Positions 33,832-41,892 of a stretch of 64,000 nucleotides of DNA are shown here, in pieces (position 1 is the first letter of the stretch; each line of letters starts with the position of its first letter). Made by a program: the position numbers and the translations under genes. Location: NCBI GenBank assembly GCA_035528575.1, contig DATKYK010000041.1, positions 1-64,000 on the forward strand, in the 5' to 3' direction. Below the pieces are notes generated by a model. That model was not told the origin of the DNA. It saw nothing but the letters and a program-made list of their open reading frames with translations, and made no database searches. Source of the DNA: Dehalococcoidia bacterium (GTDB taxonomy: Bacteria; Chloroflexota; Dehalococcoidia; E44-bin15).

Positions 33832-34245
33832 TTATTGATCTTCGATATCTTCTCCCTTTGTCGTAGAATCTGTAGGTTCCTCTCGTGTAATGAGCTTTTT
33901 GTAACCTAGGAAGATAAGTACAATCAGGATGGCAGCAATAGCACCGAATATTACTGAATTACCCACAGCTTCTGCGCCTTCCCCGAATGCGTATATCATT
34001 ATTCCCGAACCGCCCACTAGGAGACCGATTCTCATTACATTTAATTTAGGCTTTAGCACTACACCAAGAACGAGAAATACGAATCCACAGGCATATGCGA
34101 TAATAAACACGTTCCTATGATAGGTTTCCCAAGCAGTGCTCCCCCAAGAGTCAGGGCTTTGATAGAAGGTAACTATACCGAAGCCGACCAGTATGGCAAG
34201 TAGAATGCCTACGACTAGCCCGTAGATAATCTTAATAGCTGTCAT
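33832..34245 (-). CDS. Four-helix membrane protein
   Basis: A 137-residue protein of unknown function. The ATG at 34245 is preferred since AAAGGCGG just upstream serves as ribosome binding site. Four hydrophobic segments are seen (about residues 5-25, 45-63, 70-88 and 95-115), followed by a charged tail KKLITREEPTDSTTKGED. No family motif is recognised. It is one of several small membrane protein genes in this region. Confidence 0.7.
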   Translation of the reverse strand: MTAIKIIYGLVVGILLAILVGFGIVTFYQSPDSWGSTAWETYHRNVFIIAYACGFVFLVLGVVLKPKLNVMRIGLLVGGSGIMIYAFGEGAEAVGNSVIFGAIAAILIVLIFLGYKKLITREEPTDSTTKGEDIEDQ

Positions 34246-34693
34246 TCCGTTTCCGCCTTTCATTTACTCCCATACCATCTCTAAAATCGCTAGAAGGAGT
34301 TAACCTTTTGATTTACCCGTGTCCATTATCCGATTATATCACTTTTCAAAATGAATGACTTTTTATAAGGAAACTCGCCTCTCAGATTCGCCATTTCTAG
34401 AATCATTGTTGGTGGCTTTAGCCCATTGATGAACACTTATTAGGACTTTTTTAATATGAATGCCTTTTTTAGAGATACCGAGAAAGTCTGGATATTTGCG
34501 TAACGTTTCGAGGCTAACTCCAACATTGGGCTTAAATATACCTATAGCCAGGTCACGGCCCAGGTTCAGGATGGCGTAGCCGCAACATGCCCCACATTTT
34601 CCCAGTTAGATTGCCGGATATTGAGCTGAAGGTGAGCCAAGTAGGCACATAGGCACAGCGGGTGCTCCAAAACCACTTATTTCTTTCGCAGTC
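34246..34693. other. Gene-free region
   Basis: About 450 AT-rich bases between two small membrane protein genes. No open frame with a plausible start, no member of the hairpin family and no RNA gene was seen. Promoter elements for 34245 may lie at its left end. Confidence 0.4.
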
Positions 34694-35128
34694 TTAGAAT
34701 CTTGTGATGACAACTGGTGCGAGAAAGAGCCCAAATCCTATCAGAAAAGTTATAAAAAGAATGTACGATATAGTTTGATTTGAAACATCGCTGGACGATA
34801 GTTGTACATTCAACGTATTTGCTTTTCTAAAACCAAAATACTGGACCTGCAAAAGAGCCCTTACAAGCCAATATAGTGAAAGAAATATCAGAACTGCTAA
34901 TCCAATATCTGTATCTGGTAACTCCCCTGCATAAATAAAACAAATAAGCGCTGTGCCCAAATAGAAAAAGAGCAACAACTTACTGAAGATAAGCATTAGA
35001 ATACGGTTGAAATCATCCAGCGTAGCCAGTGCGTTTTTCCAATCGAGTAGCTTGGGGAAGTAAAAATGAGTAAATGCCCAAAGTAGTAGATATGAGCCGC
35101 CAATATAAATCAAGACTTCAGCGATCAT
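34694..35128 (-). CDS. Membrane protein, four predicted helices
   Basis: A 144-residue protein. AAAGGAGGAG overlaps an upstream in-frame ATG, so the ATG at 35128 (MIAEVLIYIGG) is the likely start. Hydrophobic segments lie near residues 3-20, 44-65, 72-92 and 120-140, joined by charged loops (FYFPKLLDWKNALATLDDFNRI). The function is unknown. Its promoter region is duplicated upstream of the small protein at 35802-35963. Confidence 0.7.
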   Translation of the reverse strand: MIAEVLIYIGGSYLLLWAFTHFYFPKLLDWKNALATLDDFNRILMLIFSKLLLFFYLGTALICFIYAGELPDTDIGLAVLIFLSLYWLVRALLQVQYFGFRKANTLNVQLSSSDVSNQTISYILFITFLIGFGLFLAPVVITRF

Positions 35129-35162
35129 TTTTTCTCCTCCTTTCATTAATTTTGGTTGCCAG

Positions 35163-35192
35163 ATTATATATGCAGGCTGGTAGTTAAGTCAA
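35163..35192 (-). promoter_or_regulatory. Sigma-70-type promoter (copy A)
   Basis: On the minus strand: TTGACT (35192-35187), 18-base spacer, TATAAT (35168-35163), 35 bases before the ATG at 35128. The whole segment of about 70 bp is shared with copy B. Confidence 0.7.
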
Positions 35193-35398
35193 TAGGTGAG
35201 TGAGCAAAAAAACTATCGTACAACAAGCTAAATTGATCTCGATGATATACGTATCCGGCCTATAAAATACTTGTAAGTGCCCTCTTACCCCTTGAAGTAC
35301 CATTATCTATGATAGCTAGAGGTTTTATAAGCCGCCACTGGGGTAAGGTAATAGTATCGTAGGGTGGAATTCCTTTTATTTCTAATACTCACCACCCG

Positions 35399-35581
35399 TT
35401 ACTGCTCGGTAATTTGATCTGTGCATTTCTTGCCTGTCTCCCGCTCATAGGCCTTGCAGCTAGGGCAAATTAGCCTGTCAATGGAGGATAATATCTTACA
35501 CAGCTTGTTACCCCGTTTTGCCCTCGAGCAGATAGGACACTTATCCCTGCAATAGAGTGCCTTTTCACTTAGATCAGCCAT
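35399..35581 (-). CDS. Small zinc-ribbon protein (60 aa), paralogue of 9956
   Basis: A 60-residue protein. The start at 35581 follows GGAGGTGAT. It has CRDKCPICSRAKRG and ICPSCKAYERETGKKC, giving two Cys pairs plus an extra Cys in each half, consistent with zinc binding. It is about 80 percent identical by eye to the plus-strand protein at 9956-10132. The two copies lie 25 kb apart in unrelated contexts, which suggests a mobile or duplicated small gene. Function unknown. Confidence 0.72.
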   Translation of the reverse strand: MADLSEKALYCRDKCPICSRAKRGNKLCKILSSIDRLICPSCKAYERETGKKCTDQITEQ

Positions 35582-35801
35582 CACTATCACCTCCTCCCAA
35601 ACAATATGCTTCCTTAGAATATGGCAGCACAATAGCATGTGGTTCTTTATTTGTCAAACACTGCACATCGTCGGGTAGATGTTGGCACGTGAGAATCATT
35701 GGAGATGATGCAACAGTATACCCAAAGTTATCCCTCTTGAGCTGGCTCTATCGTAATAACTGGCCAGAGGAGCCGATGCGCTGTCGTGAGATATAATCTC
35801 T

Positions 35802-35963
35802 CTACTTTTTCTCCAGTCCCTTTTCCTCCGTCATTGCCTTAGTGCGCTTCTTCGTCTCATCAGCCTTTGCCAGTAGCCAGATGAAGGTGCCTAAGAGGAC
35901 CAGGAAAATACCAATCCCAATTGGTCCTGACCAAAAGAGCAGCAAAAATAGTGTATCTTCCAT
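35802..35963 (-). CDS. Small single-helix membrane protein (53 aa)
   Basis: Start at 35963 follows AAAGGAGGAAGT. One hydrophobic segment (residues about 4-32, LFLLLFWSGPIGIGIFLVLL) is followed by a highly charged tail (KADETKKRTKAMTEEKG). It resembles small membrane-anchored subunits or stress peptides, but no family is recognised. Its promoter and leader duplicate those of the 34694-35128 gene, so the two are probably coregulated. Confidence 0.6.
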   Translation of the reverse strand: MEDTLFLLLFWSGPIGIGIFLVLLGTFIWLLAKADETKKRTKAMTEEKGLEKK

Positions 35964-35994
35964 ACTTCCTCCTTTCATTAATTTTAGTTGCCAG

Positions 35995-36024
35995 ATTATA
36001 TATGCAGGCTAGTAGTTAAGTCAA
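35995..36024 (-). promoter_or_regulatory. Sigma-70-type promoter (copy B)
   Basis: On the minus strand: TTGACT (36024-36019), 18-base spacer, TATAAT (36000-35995), 32 bases before the start at 35963. The rest of 36025-36288 shows only the leader motif at 36196-36230. Confidence 0.7.
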
Positions 36025-36288
36025 TAGGGGAGTGCACATCAGATACTCTTATTGTGGTTGACGTGCACCACATTGCCTTGAGGGATTGACAGAAAGTGCC
36101 CCGCCAATTACATAGGGCTTTGTGGGAATAGTTAGCTTTTGTGATGATAATATATGTTGACAGGCTTTATACACTGTGATATAAACCAAGTGGAGAATCC
36201 CGAATGAAACATATACTCGTAGGGGTTTACCTGTCTCTATACGTAATCTGATGGGCAAGAGTGAAAGTACCTGAAAAAGGGGGAATCG

Positions 36289-37200
36289 ATGACTAAAAAG
36301 TATGTCTTCTCTTTTTTCCGCAAGTTCACACCACTACTTATTCTACTGTGCTTGCTGTCTCTGTTGCTTCCAGCCCCGGTTGCCGTGGCTGATGGTCCAG
36401 TCAATTTCCCTGACCCCTACCTTGAGGCTATCATTCGTGGGTTGATAGGAAAGCCTATACCGGAGGAAATTTTAGAATCTGACTGTGCTACGATTATTAC
36501 CCTTCCGGCCTCAACAAGTGGCATTACCGACCTCACGGGTCTGGAGTACTGCACGAACCTGGAGAAGCTGAACATTGCCTTGAACCAGATAAGCGACCTC
36601 TCTCCTCTCGCTAACCTCACCAGCCTTACATGGATCTGGGCCCAGGTGAACCAGATAAGTGACATCTCTCCTCTCTCTAACCTCATCAGCCTGGAGCATA
36701 TCGAACTTTACAATAACAGCATAAGCGATACCTCGGCTCTATCTAATCTCACCAACCTGAATTGGCTCTGGCTTCACGCGAACCAGATAAGCGACCTATC
36801 ACCACTCGTGGATAACGCAGGACTTTCAGGGGGGGATTGGGTTACCGTCTGTTACAATCCATTAGATGCGGATTCAGTCAACATAGACATACCTGCACTT
36901 CAGGGGAGAGGTGTGTACATATCATGCCCTGTTGCCACGGAAGATGGCGGCTGCTTCATCGCCACCGCGGCCTACGGCACATCGACCGCTGAGGAACTCA
37001 ATACCCTCAGAGCCTTCAGGGATGAAGTGCTGCTAGAAAATAGCCTCGGCTCCCAGTTAGTGGCTCTCTATTATGAGGTTAGCCCGCCGGTGGCGGACTT
37101 CATATCGGAGCATGAGGGGTTAAGGACTTTGGTCAGGGAGCTCTTGGTTGACCCCGTTGCCTGGTTAGTCGAAGCAACGGAGGCTATTTGGGGGGAATAG
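36289..37200 (+). CDS. Secreted LRR protein with C-terminal CFI-box domain
   Basis: A 303-residue exported protein: signal peptide (LLILLCLLSLLLPAPVAVA, ending near residue 34), VNFPDPYLEAIIRGLI cap, about five 22-residue LRRs (NQISDISPLSNLISL type), then at residue 222 CFIATAAYGTSTAEEL and an 82-residue C-terminal domain with LRAFRDEVLL, SPPVADFISEH and LRTLVRELLV. This domain is the CFI-box C-terminal module known from many secreted bacterial proteins; its role is unknown. The conserved Cys and the short hydrophobic segment suggest processing or membrane attachment, which is inference. Confidence 0.85.
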   Translation: MTKKYVFSFFRKFTPLLILLCLLSLLLPAPVAVADGPVNFPDPYLEAIIRGLIGKPIPEEILESDCATIITLPASTSGITDLTGLEYCTNLEKLNIALNQISDLSPLANLTSLTWIWAQVNQISDISPLSNLISLEHIELYNNSISDTSALSNLTNLNWLWLHANQISDLSPLVDNAGLSGGDWVTVCYNPLDADSVNIDIPALQGRGVYISCPVATEDGGCFIATAAYGTSTAEELNTLRAFRDEVLLENSLGSQLVALYYEVSPPVADFISEHEGLRTLVRELLVDPVAWLVEATEAIWGE

Positions 37201-37295
37201 GGTAGCTTCCCATTGAGCGTCCCGCATGAAACATATCCTCGTAGGGGGTTTTTTGGCTTAGTCCTTAAGCACAAAACCAATAACCAAAGGAGGGA

Positions 37296-38681
37296 GTGAT
37301 GACTAGAAAGAGTTGCTTCACTTTTTTGAATAGGTTGACTCTAGCAATTGTTCTGATAGGCTTGTTGGCGTTGCTAATTCCCGGCTCGGTCGCCGTGGCC
37401 GCCGATGAAGTTGACTTCCCAGACACTGTCCTTCGAGAGGCGATAAGGGATGCAATCGGCGGAGGAGACATCACCCAGGCCAAACTTGATCTGCTTACCA
37501 GCTTTTCGTACGGGGGTTCGCTTCTTCCTGACGTTACCGATCTTACCGGAATGGAGCACTGTACCAGCCTGACTACGCTCGGCCTCGAGGAGAACCAGAT
37601 AAGCGACATTTCTGCGCTATCAAGCCTCACCAGCCTGACTTCACTGTCGCTTCAGAACTACCCGTGGAGTGGGAACAACCAGATAAGCGACATCTCTCCT
37701 CTATCAAGCCTCACCAGCCTGACGTGGCTCCACCTAGATTACAACCTGATAAGCGACATCTCTACGCTATCAAGCCTCACCAGCCTGACTACGCTCGGCC
37801 TCGAGGGGAACCTGATAAGCGACATCTCTGCGCTATCAAGCCTCACCAGCCTGGAAAGCCTTGGCCTCATACTGAACCAGATAAGCGACATCTCTGCGCT
37901 ATCAAGCCTCACCGGCCTGGTGCATCTCGAACTTACTGGCAACCAAATAAGCGACTTCACGCCGTTATCCAGCCTCGCCAACTTGTCCACGCTTTATCTT
38001 GGTGCGAATCATATAAGCGACATCTCTGCGCTATCAAGCCTCACCAGCCTGACAGATCTCGCCCTAAGCATTAACGAGATAAGTGATATCTCTGCGCTGT
38101 CAAGCCTCACCAGCCTGACAGATCTCGACCTAACTATCAACCAGATAAGCGACATCTCTGCGCTGTCAAGCCTCACCAGCCTGACAGATCTCGGCCTAAG
38201 CTATAACCAGATAAGCGATATCTCTGCGCTATCAAGCCTCACCAGCCTGAATATTCTCCGCCTAATTGCCAACCAGATAAGTGACATTTCACCACTCGTA
38301 GCGAACTCAGGACTTTCAGATGGGGATGAGGTTTACCTTGTGGGCAATCCATTAAGTGCGGAGTCCGTCAACACACACATACCTGAACTTGAGGGGAGAG
38401 GTGTGATTGTGTGGTACTATAGTGGCGAAGGCTGCTTCATCGCCACCGCAGCCTACGGGACATCGACAGCCGAGGAAATAGACACTCTCAGGGCCTTCAG
38501 GGATGAAGTACTACTGGAAAGCACAGTGGGCTCTCAACTTGTGGAGTGGTATTACCAGACCAGCCCTCCGGTGGCGGACTTCATATCGGAGCATGAGCTG
38601 TTAAGGACTTTGGTCAGGGAGCTTGTGGTTGAGCCTGTTGCTTGGTTAGTCGAAGTCACGGGGACCCTCTGGCGAGAATAG
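37296..38681 (+). CDS. Secreted LRR protein with C-terminal CFI-box domain
   Basis: A 461-residue relative of the 36289 protein with about twelve LRR units of consensus NQISDISALSSLTSLTDLxL. The signal peptide covers residues 1-35. The CFI-box module starts at residue 380 (CFIATAAYGTSTAEEI) and is about 80 percent identical to that of 36289. The LRR part is encoded by 66-bp repeats. It differs from the minus-strand LRR proteins by having the CFI-box in place of a dockerin domain, so the same LRR scaffold is attached to two different C-terminal modules in this window. Confidence 0.86.
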   Translation: MMTRKSCFTFLNRLTLAIVLIGLLALLIPGSVAVAADEVDFPDTVLREAIRDAIGGGDITQAKLDLLTSFSYGGSLLPDVTDLTGMEHCTSLTTLGLEENQISDISALSSLTSLTSLSLQNYPWSGNNQISDISPLSSLTSLTWLHLDYNLISDISTLSSLTSLTTLGLEGNLISDISALSSLTSLESLGLILNQISDISALSSLTGLVHLELTGNQISDFTPLSSLANLSTLYLGANHISDISALSSLTSLTDLALSINEISDISALSSLTSLTDLDLTINQISDISALSSLTSLTDLGLSYNQISDISALSSLTSLNILRLIANQISDISPLVANSGLSDGDEVYLVGNPLSAESVNTHIPELEGRGVIVWYYSGEGCFIATAAYGTSTAEEIDTLRAFRDEVLLESTVGSQLVEWYYQTSPPVADFISEHELLRTLVRELVVEPVAWLVEVTGTLWRE

Positions 38682-38760
38682 GGCAGCTTCGCCCCAAAGG
38701 CGGTTTATAAAACTTCAAGCTAGCAGGGCACTTTGGGCCTGTTAGCTTCTTTTTTAGTGT

Positions 38761-38766
38761 TATAAT
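38761..38766 (+). promoter_or_regulatory. -10 element with conserved leader
   Basis: TATAAT 41 bases before the ATG at 38807, followed by AGCC-TAAAGAGCCCAC and GGCGGATTTGGGG. The same -10 and leader recur at 39539-39544 and, less exactly, at 44279-44284 before the 44329 gene. No good -35 is visible. An inverted repeat (AAGCTAGCAGG...CCTGTTAGCTT) precedes it at about 38717-38748. Confidence 0.55.
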
Positions 38767-38806
38767 AGCCTAAAGAGCCCACACAGGCGGATTTGGGGGG
38801 TAGAGA

Positions 38807-39460
38807 ATGAAAATCAAGGAGATTGCCGTAATATTGCTTCTGGGTATATTGCTTGTAACAGCCTGCACAAGTTCGTCCACACCGCCAGATACAGAGACGG
38901 TCACAGCCGATGTCCAAATTATCACCGAAAACTTGAACTGCAATGATATATCGCTAGGGCCTCTTAACTGCCAGTGCTTCCTAACGGGCACCGTCAGGAA
39001 TATTGGAGATGGAGATGCCACTTCGGTAGTGGTTAAGGCCGAGTTCTTCGATACTTATGGCACAAGGCTCGGTGATGAATCAGATGTAGCAGGTAGCACA
39101 GGCGATTTAAGCGTAGGAGAATCGGCCAGCTACTCTATGAGTTTCAAAGAGTCAGAATGTCCGGTTACCTACGCGGTGTGGGCAGAATGGAAAGAATCGG
39201 GGGATGAAGGCTGCTTCATCGCCACCGCAGCCTACGGCACATCGACCGCCGGGGAAATAGACACTCTCAGAGCTTTCAGAGATGAAGTGCTGCTACAAAA
39301 TAGCCTCGGCTCCCAGTTGGTGGCTTTCTATTACGAGGTTAGCCCGCCGGTGGCGGACTTCATATCGGAGCATGAGCCGTTGAGGACTTTGGTCAGGGAG
39401 CTCTTGGTTGAGCCTGTTGTTTGGGTGGTCGAAGCCACGGGGACTCCCTGGCAAGATTAG
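38807..39460 (+). CDS. Lipoprotein with CFI-box C-terminal domain (copy 1)
   Basis: A 217-residue lipoprotein: signal KIKEIAVILLLGILLVTAC (lipobox VTAC, Cys near residue 21), a beta-rich domain at residues about 35-130 that looks like a FxLYD/CARDB-type sandwich (ITENLNCNDISLG...GTVRNIGDGDATSVVVKAEFFD), and the CFI-box module from residue 136. The next gene is a tandem duplicate. The beta domain may bind protein or sugar; no partner is known. Confidence 0.82.
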   Translation: MKIKEIAVILLLGILLVTACTSSSTPPDTETVTADVQIITENLNCNDISLGPLNCQCFLTGTVRNIGDGDATSVVVKAEFFDTYGTRLGDESDVAGSTGDLSVGESASYSMSFKESECPVTYAVWAEWKESGDEGCFIATAAYGTSTAGEIDTLRAFRDEVLLQNSLGSQLVAFYYEVSPPVADFISEHEPLRTLVRELLVEPVVWVVEATGTPWQD

Positions 39461-39584
39461 GGCAGCTTCACCCCAAAGGCAGCTCATAAAACTTCAGGCT
39501 AGCAGGTCACTTTGGGCCTGTTAGCTTCTTTTTAGTGTTATAATAGCCTAAAGAGCCCACCTAGGCGGATTTGGGGCATAGACA

Positions 39585-40250
39585 ATGAAAATCAAGGAGA
39601 TTGCCGTAATATTGCCTCTGGGTATATTGCTTGTAATAGCCTGCACATGTCAGTCCACAGAACCAGAGCCAACGCCAACGCCAACACCAGAGCCGACCAT
39701 AGCCGGTGTCCAAATCATCACCGAAAACCTGAACTGCCATGAGATATCGCTAGAGCCTTTTAACTGCGAGTGCTACCTAACGGGCACAGTCAGAAATATT
39801 ATGGATGTAGACGCCCCGACGGTAGTGGTTAAGGCCACGTTCTTCAATGCTTACGGCACAAAGGTCCGTGATGAATCAGATATACCCGGCGATTTAAGCG
39901 CAGGAGAATCGGCCAGCTACTCTATTACGATCCGTGAGTCAGCATGTCCGAGCACCTACGAGGTATGGGCAGATTGGGAAGGATCGAATGAAGGTGAAGG
40001 CTGCTTCATCGCCACAGCAGCCTACGGGACATCGACCGCCGGGGAAATAGACACTCTCAGAGCTTTCAGAGATGAAGTGCTGCTACAAAATAGCCTCGGC
40101 TCCCCGTTGGTGGCTTTCTATTACGAGGTTAGCCCGCCAGTGGCGGACTTTATATCGGAGCATGAGCCGTTGAGGACTTTAGTCAGGGAGCTCTTGGTTG
40201 AGCCTGTTGTTTGGGTGGTCGAAGCCACGGGGACTCTCTGGCAAGATTAG
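39585..40250 (+). CDS. Lipoprotein with CFI-box C-terminal domain (copy 2)
   Basis: A 221-residue tandem duplicate of the 38807 product. Signal KIKEIAVILPLGILLVIAC, a short Thr-Pro linker not present in copy 1, the same beta domain (TVRNIMDVDAPTVVVKATFF) and the CFI-box module from residue 140, which is nearly identical in DNA to copy 1 while the middle domain has diverged more. This pattern suggests recent gene conversion of the 3' ends. Confidence 0.82.
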   Translation: MKIKEIAVILPLGILLVIACTCQSTEPEPTPTPTPEPTIAGVQIITENLNCHEISLEPFNCECYLTGTVRNIMDVDAPTVVVKATFFNAYGTKVRDESDIPGDLSAGESASYSITIRESACPSTYEVWADWEGSNEGEGCFIATAAYGTSTAGEIDTLRAFRDEVLLQNSLGSPLVAFYYEVSPPVADFISEHEPLRTLVRELLVEPVVWVVEATGTLWQD

Positions 40251-40449
40251 GGCAGCTTCACCCCAAAGGCGGCTCAAAGACTTCAGGCTATCACTGAAGC
40301 TAACAGGGCGAGTATACCTCTATACCAAATACCGGCATTAGGTTGAAAGCAATATTCTTTGCCGTCCTTTTCTTGCTCTGAATTCCTCTATAAATTAACC
40401 GGCGGCTGGATTCTAAGAAGCGAGCTAGTATAATGTTGTAAAAACCCCG

Positions 40450-40656
40450 TTAACGCTTGAATTTTCGACCGGCCGCCGCCAGGGGTGCTACAGCCAGCCA
40501 GAGAGCAATGGTTATCAACATAGCCATAGGATAGTCTATTGACTGTGTTCCTGACTGTGCTGTGAAGTGTGGGGCGATAACCCCCCAGAGAAGCATGACA
40601 AATAGTGAACTCAAAAAGAAACCGGGTATAGCAGCCAGTATGGTAAAGTATCCCAT
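40450..40656 (-). CDS. Small two-helix membrane protein (68 aa)
   Basis: Start at 40656 follows AAAGGAGGG at about ten bases. Two hydrophobic helices (residues about 3-27 and 44-60) flank a polar loop (HFTAQSGTQSIDY), with a basic end GRKFKR. Codon use and the strong ribosome binding site support a real gene. Function unknown. It sits downstream of the HgcAB-like gene in the same direction but 150 bases away. Confidence 0.62.
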   Translation of the reverse strand: MGYFTILAAIPGFFLSSLFVMLLWGVIAPHFTAQSGTQSIDYPMAMLITIALWLAVAPLAAAGRKFKR

Positions 40657-40807
40657 CGTATAATCCCTCCTTTAAATTGATCCGCAATTTTTACAAAAGT
40701 CTAATATACGCTTTGGTGGGTGTCAATAGCATGGAGCTTTTTGGGGTTTCTCCCGATCAGTTCAGCTTATGTGGATTGCACGATGTGCCCAAATGCTAAG
40801 TCTGAAA

Positions 40808-41887
40808 CTAGGTTGCGATGGAGATGGCTCCCCTGGGACATTGGAGAATGCATGCTTCACATCTCTCACAGCGTCCCGGGTATTTCATTATCACCCTCTT
40901 GTGCCAGCCCCTCTCAATGTCATAGACCCCCCGGGGGCAGACATCGTAGCATATACCACAGGCAGTGCAGTTAGCTTCATCGAGACTTATTTCCCCCCTT
41001 TTTATTCTGGCCCGCTCCCCAAAGTTTATCGGCCCAATTTGCCTTATGCCTATTCTATCTAGCAGGGGGTCAAGGTCACTCTTATATAACGGGGTTACCC
41101 CGCTAAAATCGGTGCCAATTATTATGACAAGCCCCATGGCCATAAAGAACAGGTCGAGGATATACCACGATTGCCCCGCACCGAGGGAAACATATACTAG
41201 AAGCCCTGCTGCTATTAGCCCCTCCAGGAAAAGCAATTTATGCCACCCTACTCTACCCGGAATGAGAGGATAGAAGCCGTACATCAGGAAGAAAAGTCCC
41301 CAGCTCAACACCACAAACTCGACAAGCCAGGACGTGCCGAAGATAGCCAGGATTACCAGGATGAGGAGAAACATGGAGAAGAAGACTCCTATGCCTGCGT
41401 CCAGTCGGTCGATAAGGGGCCACTTGACGCGGCGCATGTCATCGGTCTTCTTGAAGCTATTGGTCACGTATCCAGGTATGTCCCTGGCATACACCGGGCC
41501 AAACTTGCAGCGCCAGCCCGTCTCCTTCCTCACCAGACGAGTATCGATACCTGGGGCAGCGAGCTGAGGCAGTATCAGTGTTCGGTTGGTTACCCTCTCG
41601 CCGATTCTCGACGTTCTAACCACCGAGATCACCGAATGGGCAGTGAATTTGCCGCCCTTGGCGGCACACCAGACATTTATGCCGCCTGTTGGGGCTACCA
41701 ACAAATAACAGTCCAAGTACCTCAGGTGCCTTGTAAGCCTTTTCACAGTGAGGTCGAAATTGGCGGTGACGAAAACGGGGCTCCTCTCATCGGGATTACC
41801 TAAAACCCTCAGTCCTGGCTCCACGGAAAGGGGGAATAAGCGGAACAGGGTTGCTATGGCTGTTCTGATGGCCTGCTTAGCTCCCAT
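40808..41887 (-). CDS. HgcAB-like fusion protein: corrinoid-binding domain, membrane helices, ferredoxin
   Basis: A 359-residue fusion. Residues about 20-140 resemble the corrinoid domain of mercury methylation protein HgcA: VFVTANFDLTVKRL, LDCYLLV, the cap-helix motif NVWCAAKGGK (Cys74), LPQLAAPGI and FGPVYARDIPGY. HgcA itself has N(V/I)WCA(A/G)GK, so the motif here is shifted by one residue after CAA. Residues about 165-270 hold four membrane helices. Residues about 308-355 are a two-[4Fe-4S] ferredoxin domain like HgcB (CTACGICYDVCP and CERCEACILQCP), but without the C-terminal Cys pair of HgcB. Fused HgcAB-like proteins are known and are not established mercury methylators. The methyl donor and acceptor are unknown. 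The methyltransferase gene lies five bases upstream. Confidence 0.88.
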   Translation of the reverse strand: MGAKQAIRTAIATLFRLFPLSVEPGLRVLGNPDERSPVFVTANFDLTVKRLTRHLRYLDCYLLVAPTGGINVWCAAKGGKFTAHSVISVVRTSRIGERVTNRTLILPQLAAPGIDTRLVRKETGWRCKFGPVYARDIPGYVTNSFKKTDDMRRVKWPLIDRLDAGIGVFFSMFLLILVILAIFGTSWLVEFVVLSWGLFFLMYGFYPLIPGRVGWHKLLFLEGLIAAGLLVYVSLGAGQSWYILDLFFMAMGLVIIIGTDFSGVTPLYKSDLDPLLDRIGIRQIGPINFGERARIKRGEISLDEANCTACGICYDVCPRGVYDIERGWHKRVIMKYPGRCERCEACILQCPRGAISIAT

Positions 41888-41892
41888 ATCGG

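Noticed and set aside
40808-41887. Calling the fusion protein a true mercury methylase HgcA
   Set aside because: The cap motif is shifted relative to N(V/I)WCA(A/G)GK, HgcB is fused and lacks its terminal Cys pair; fused homologues are not established methylators.
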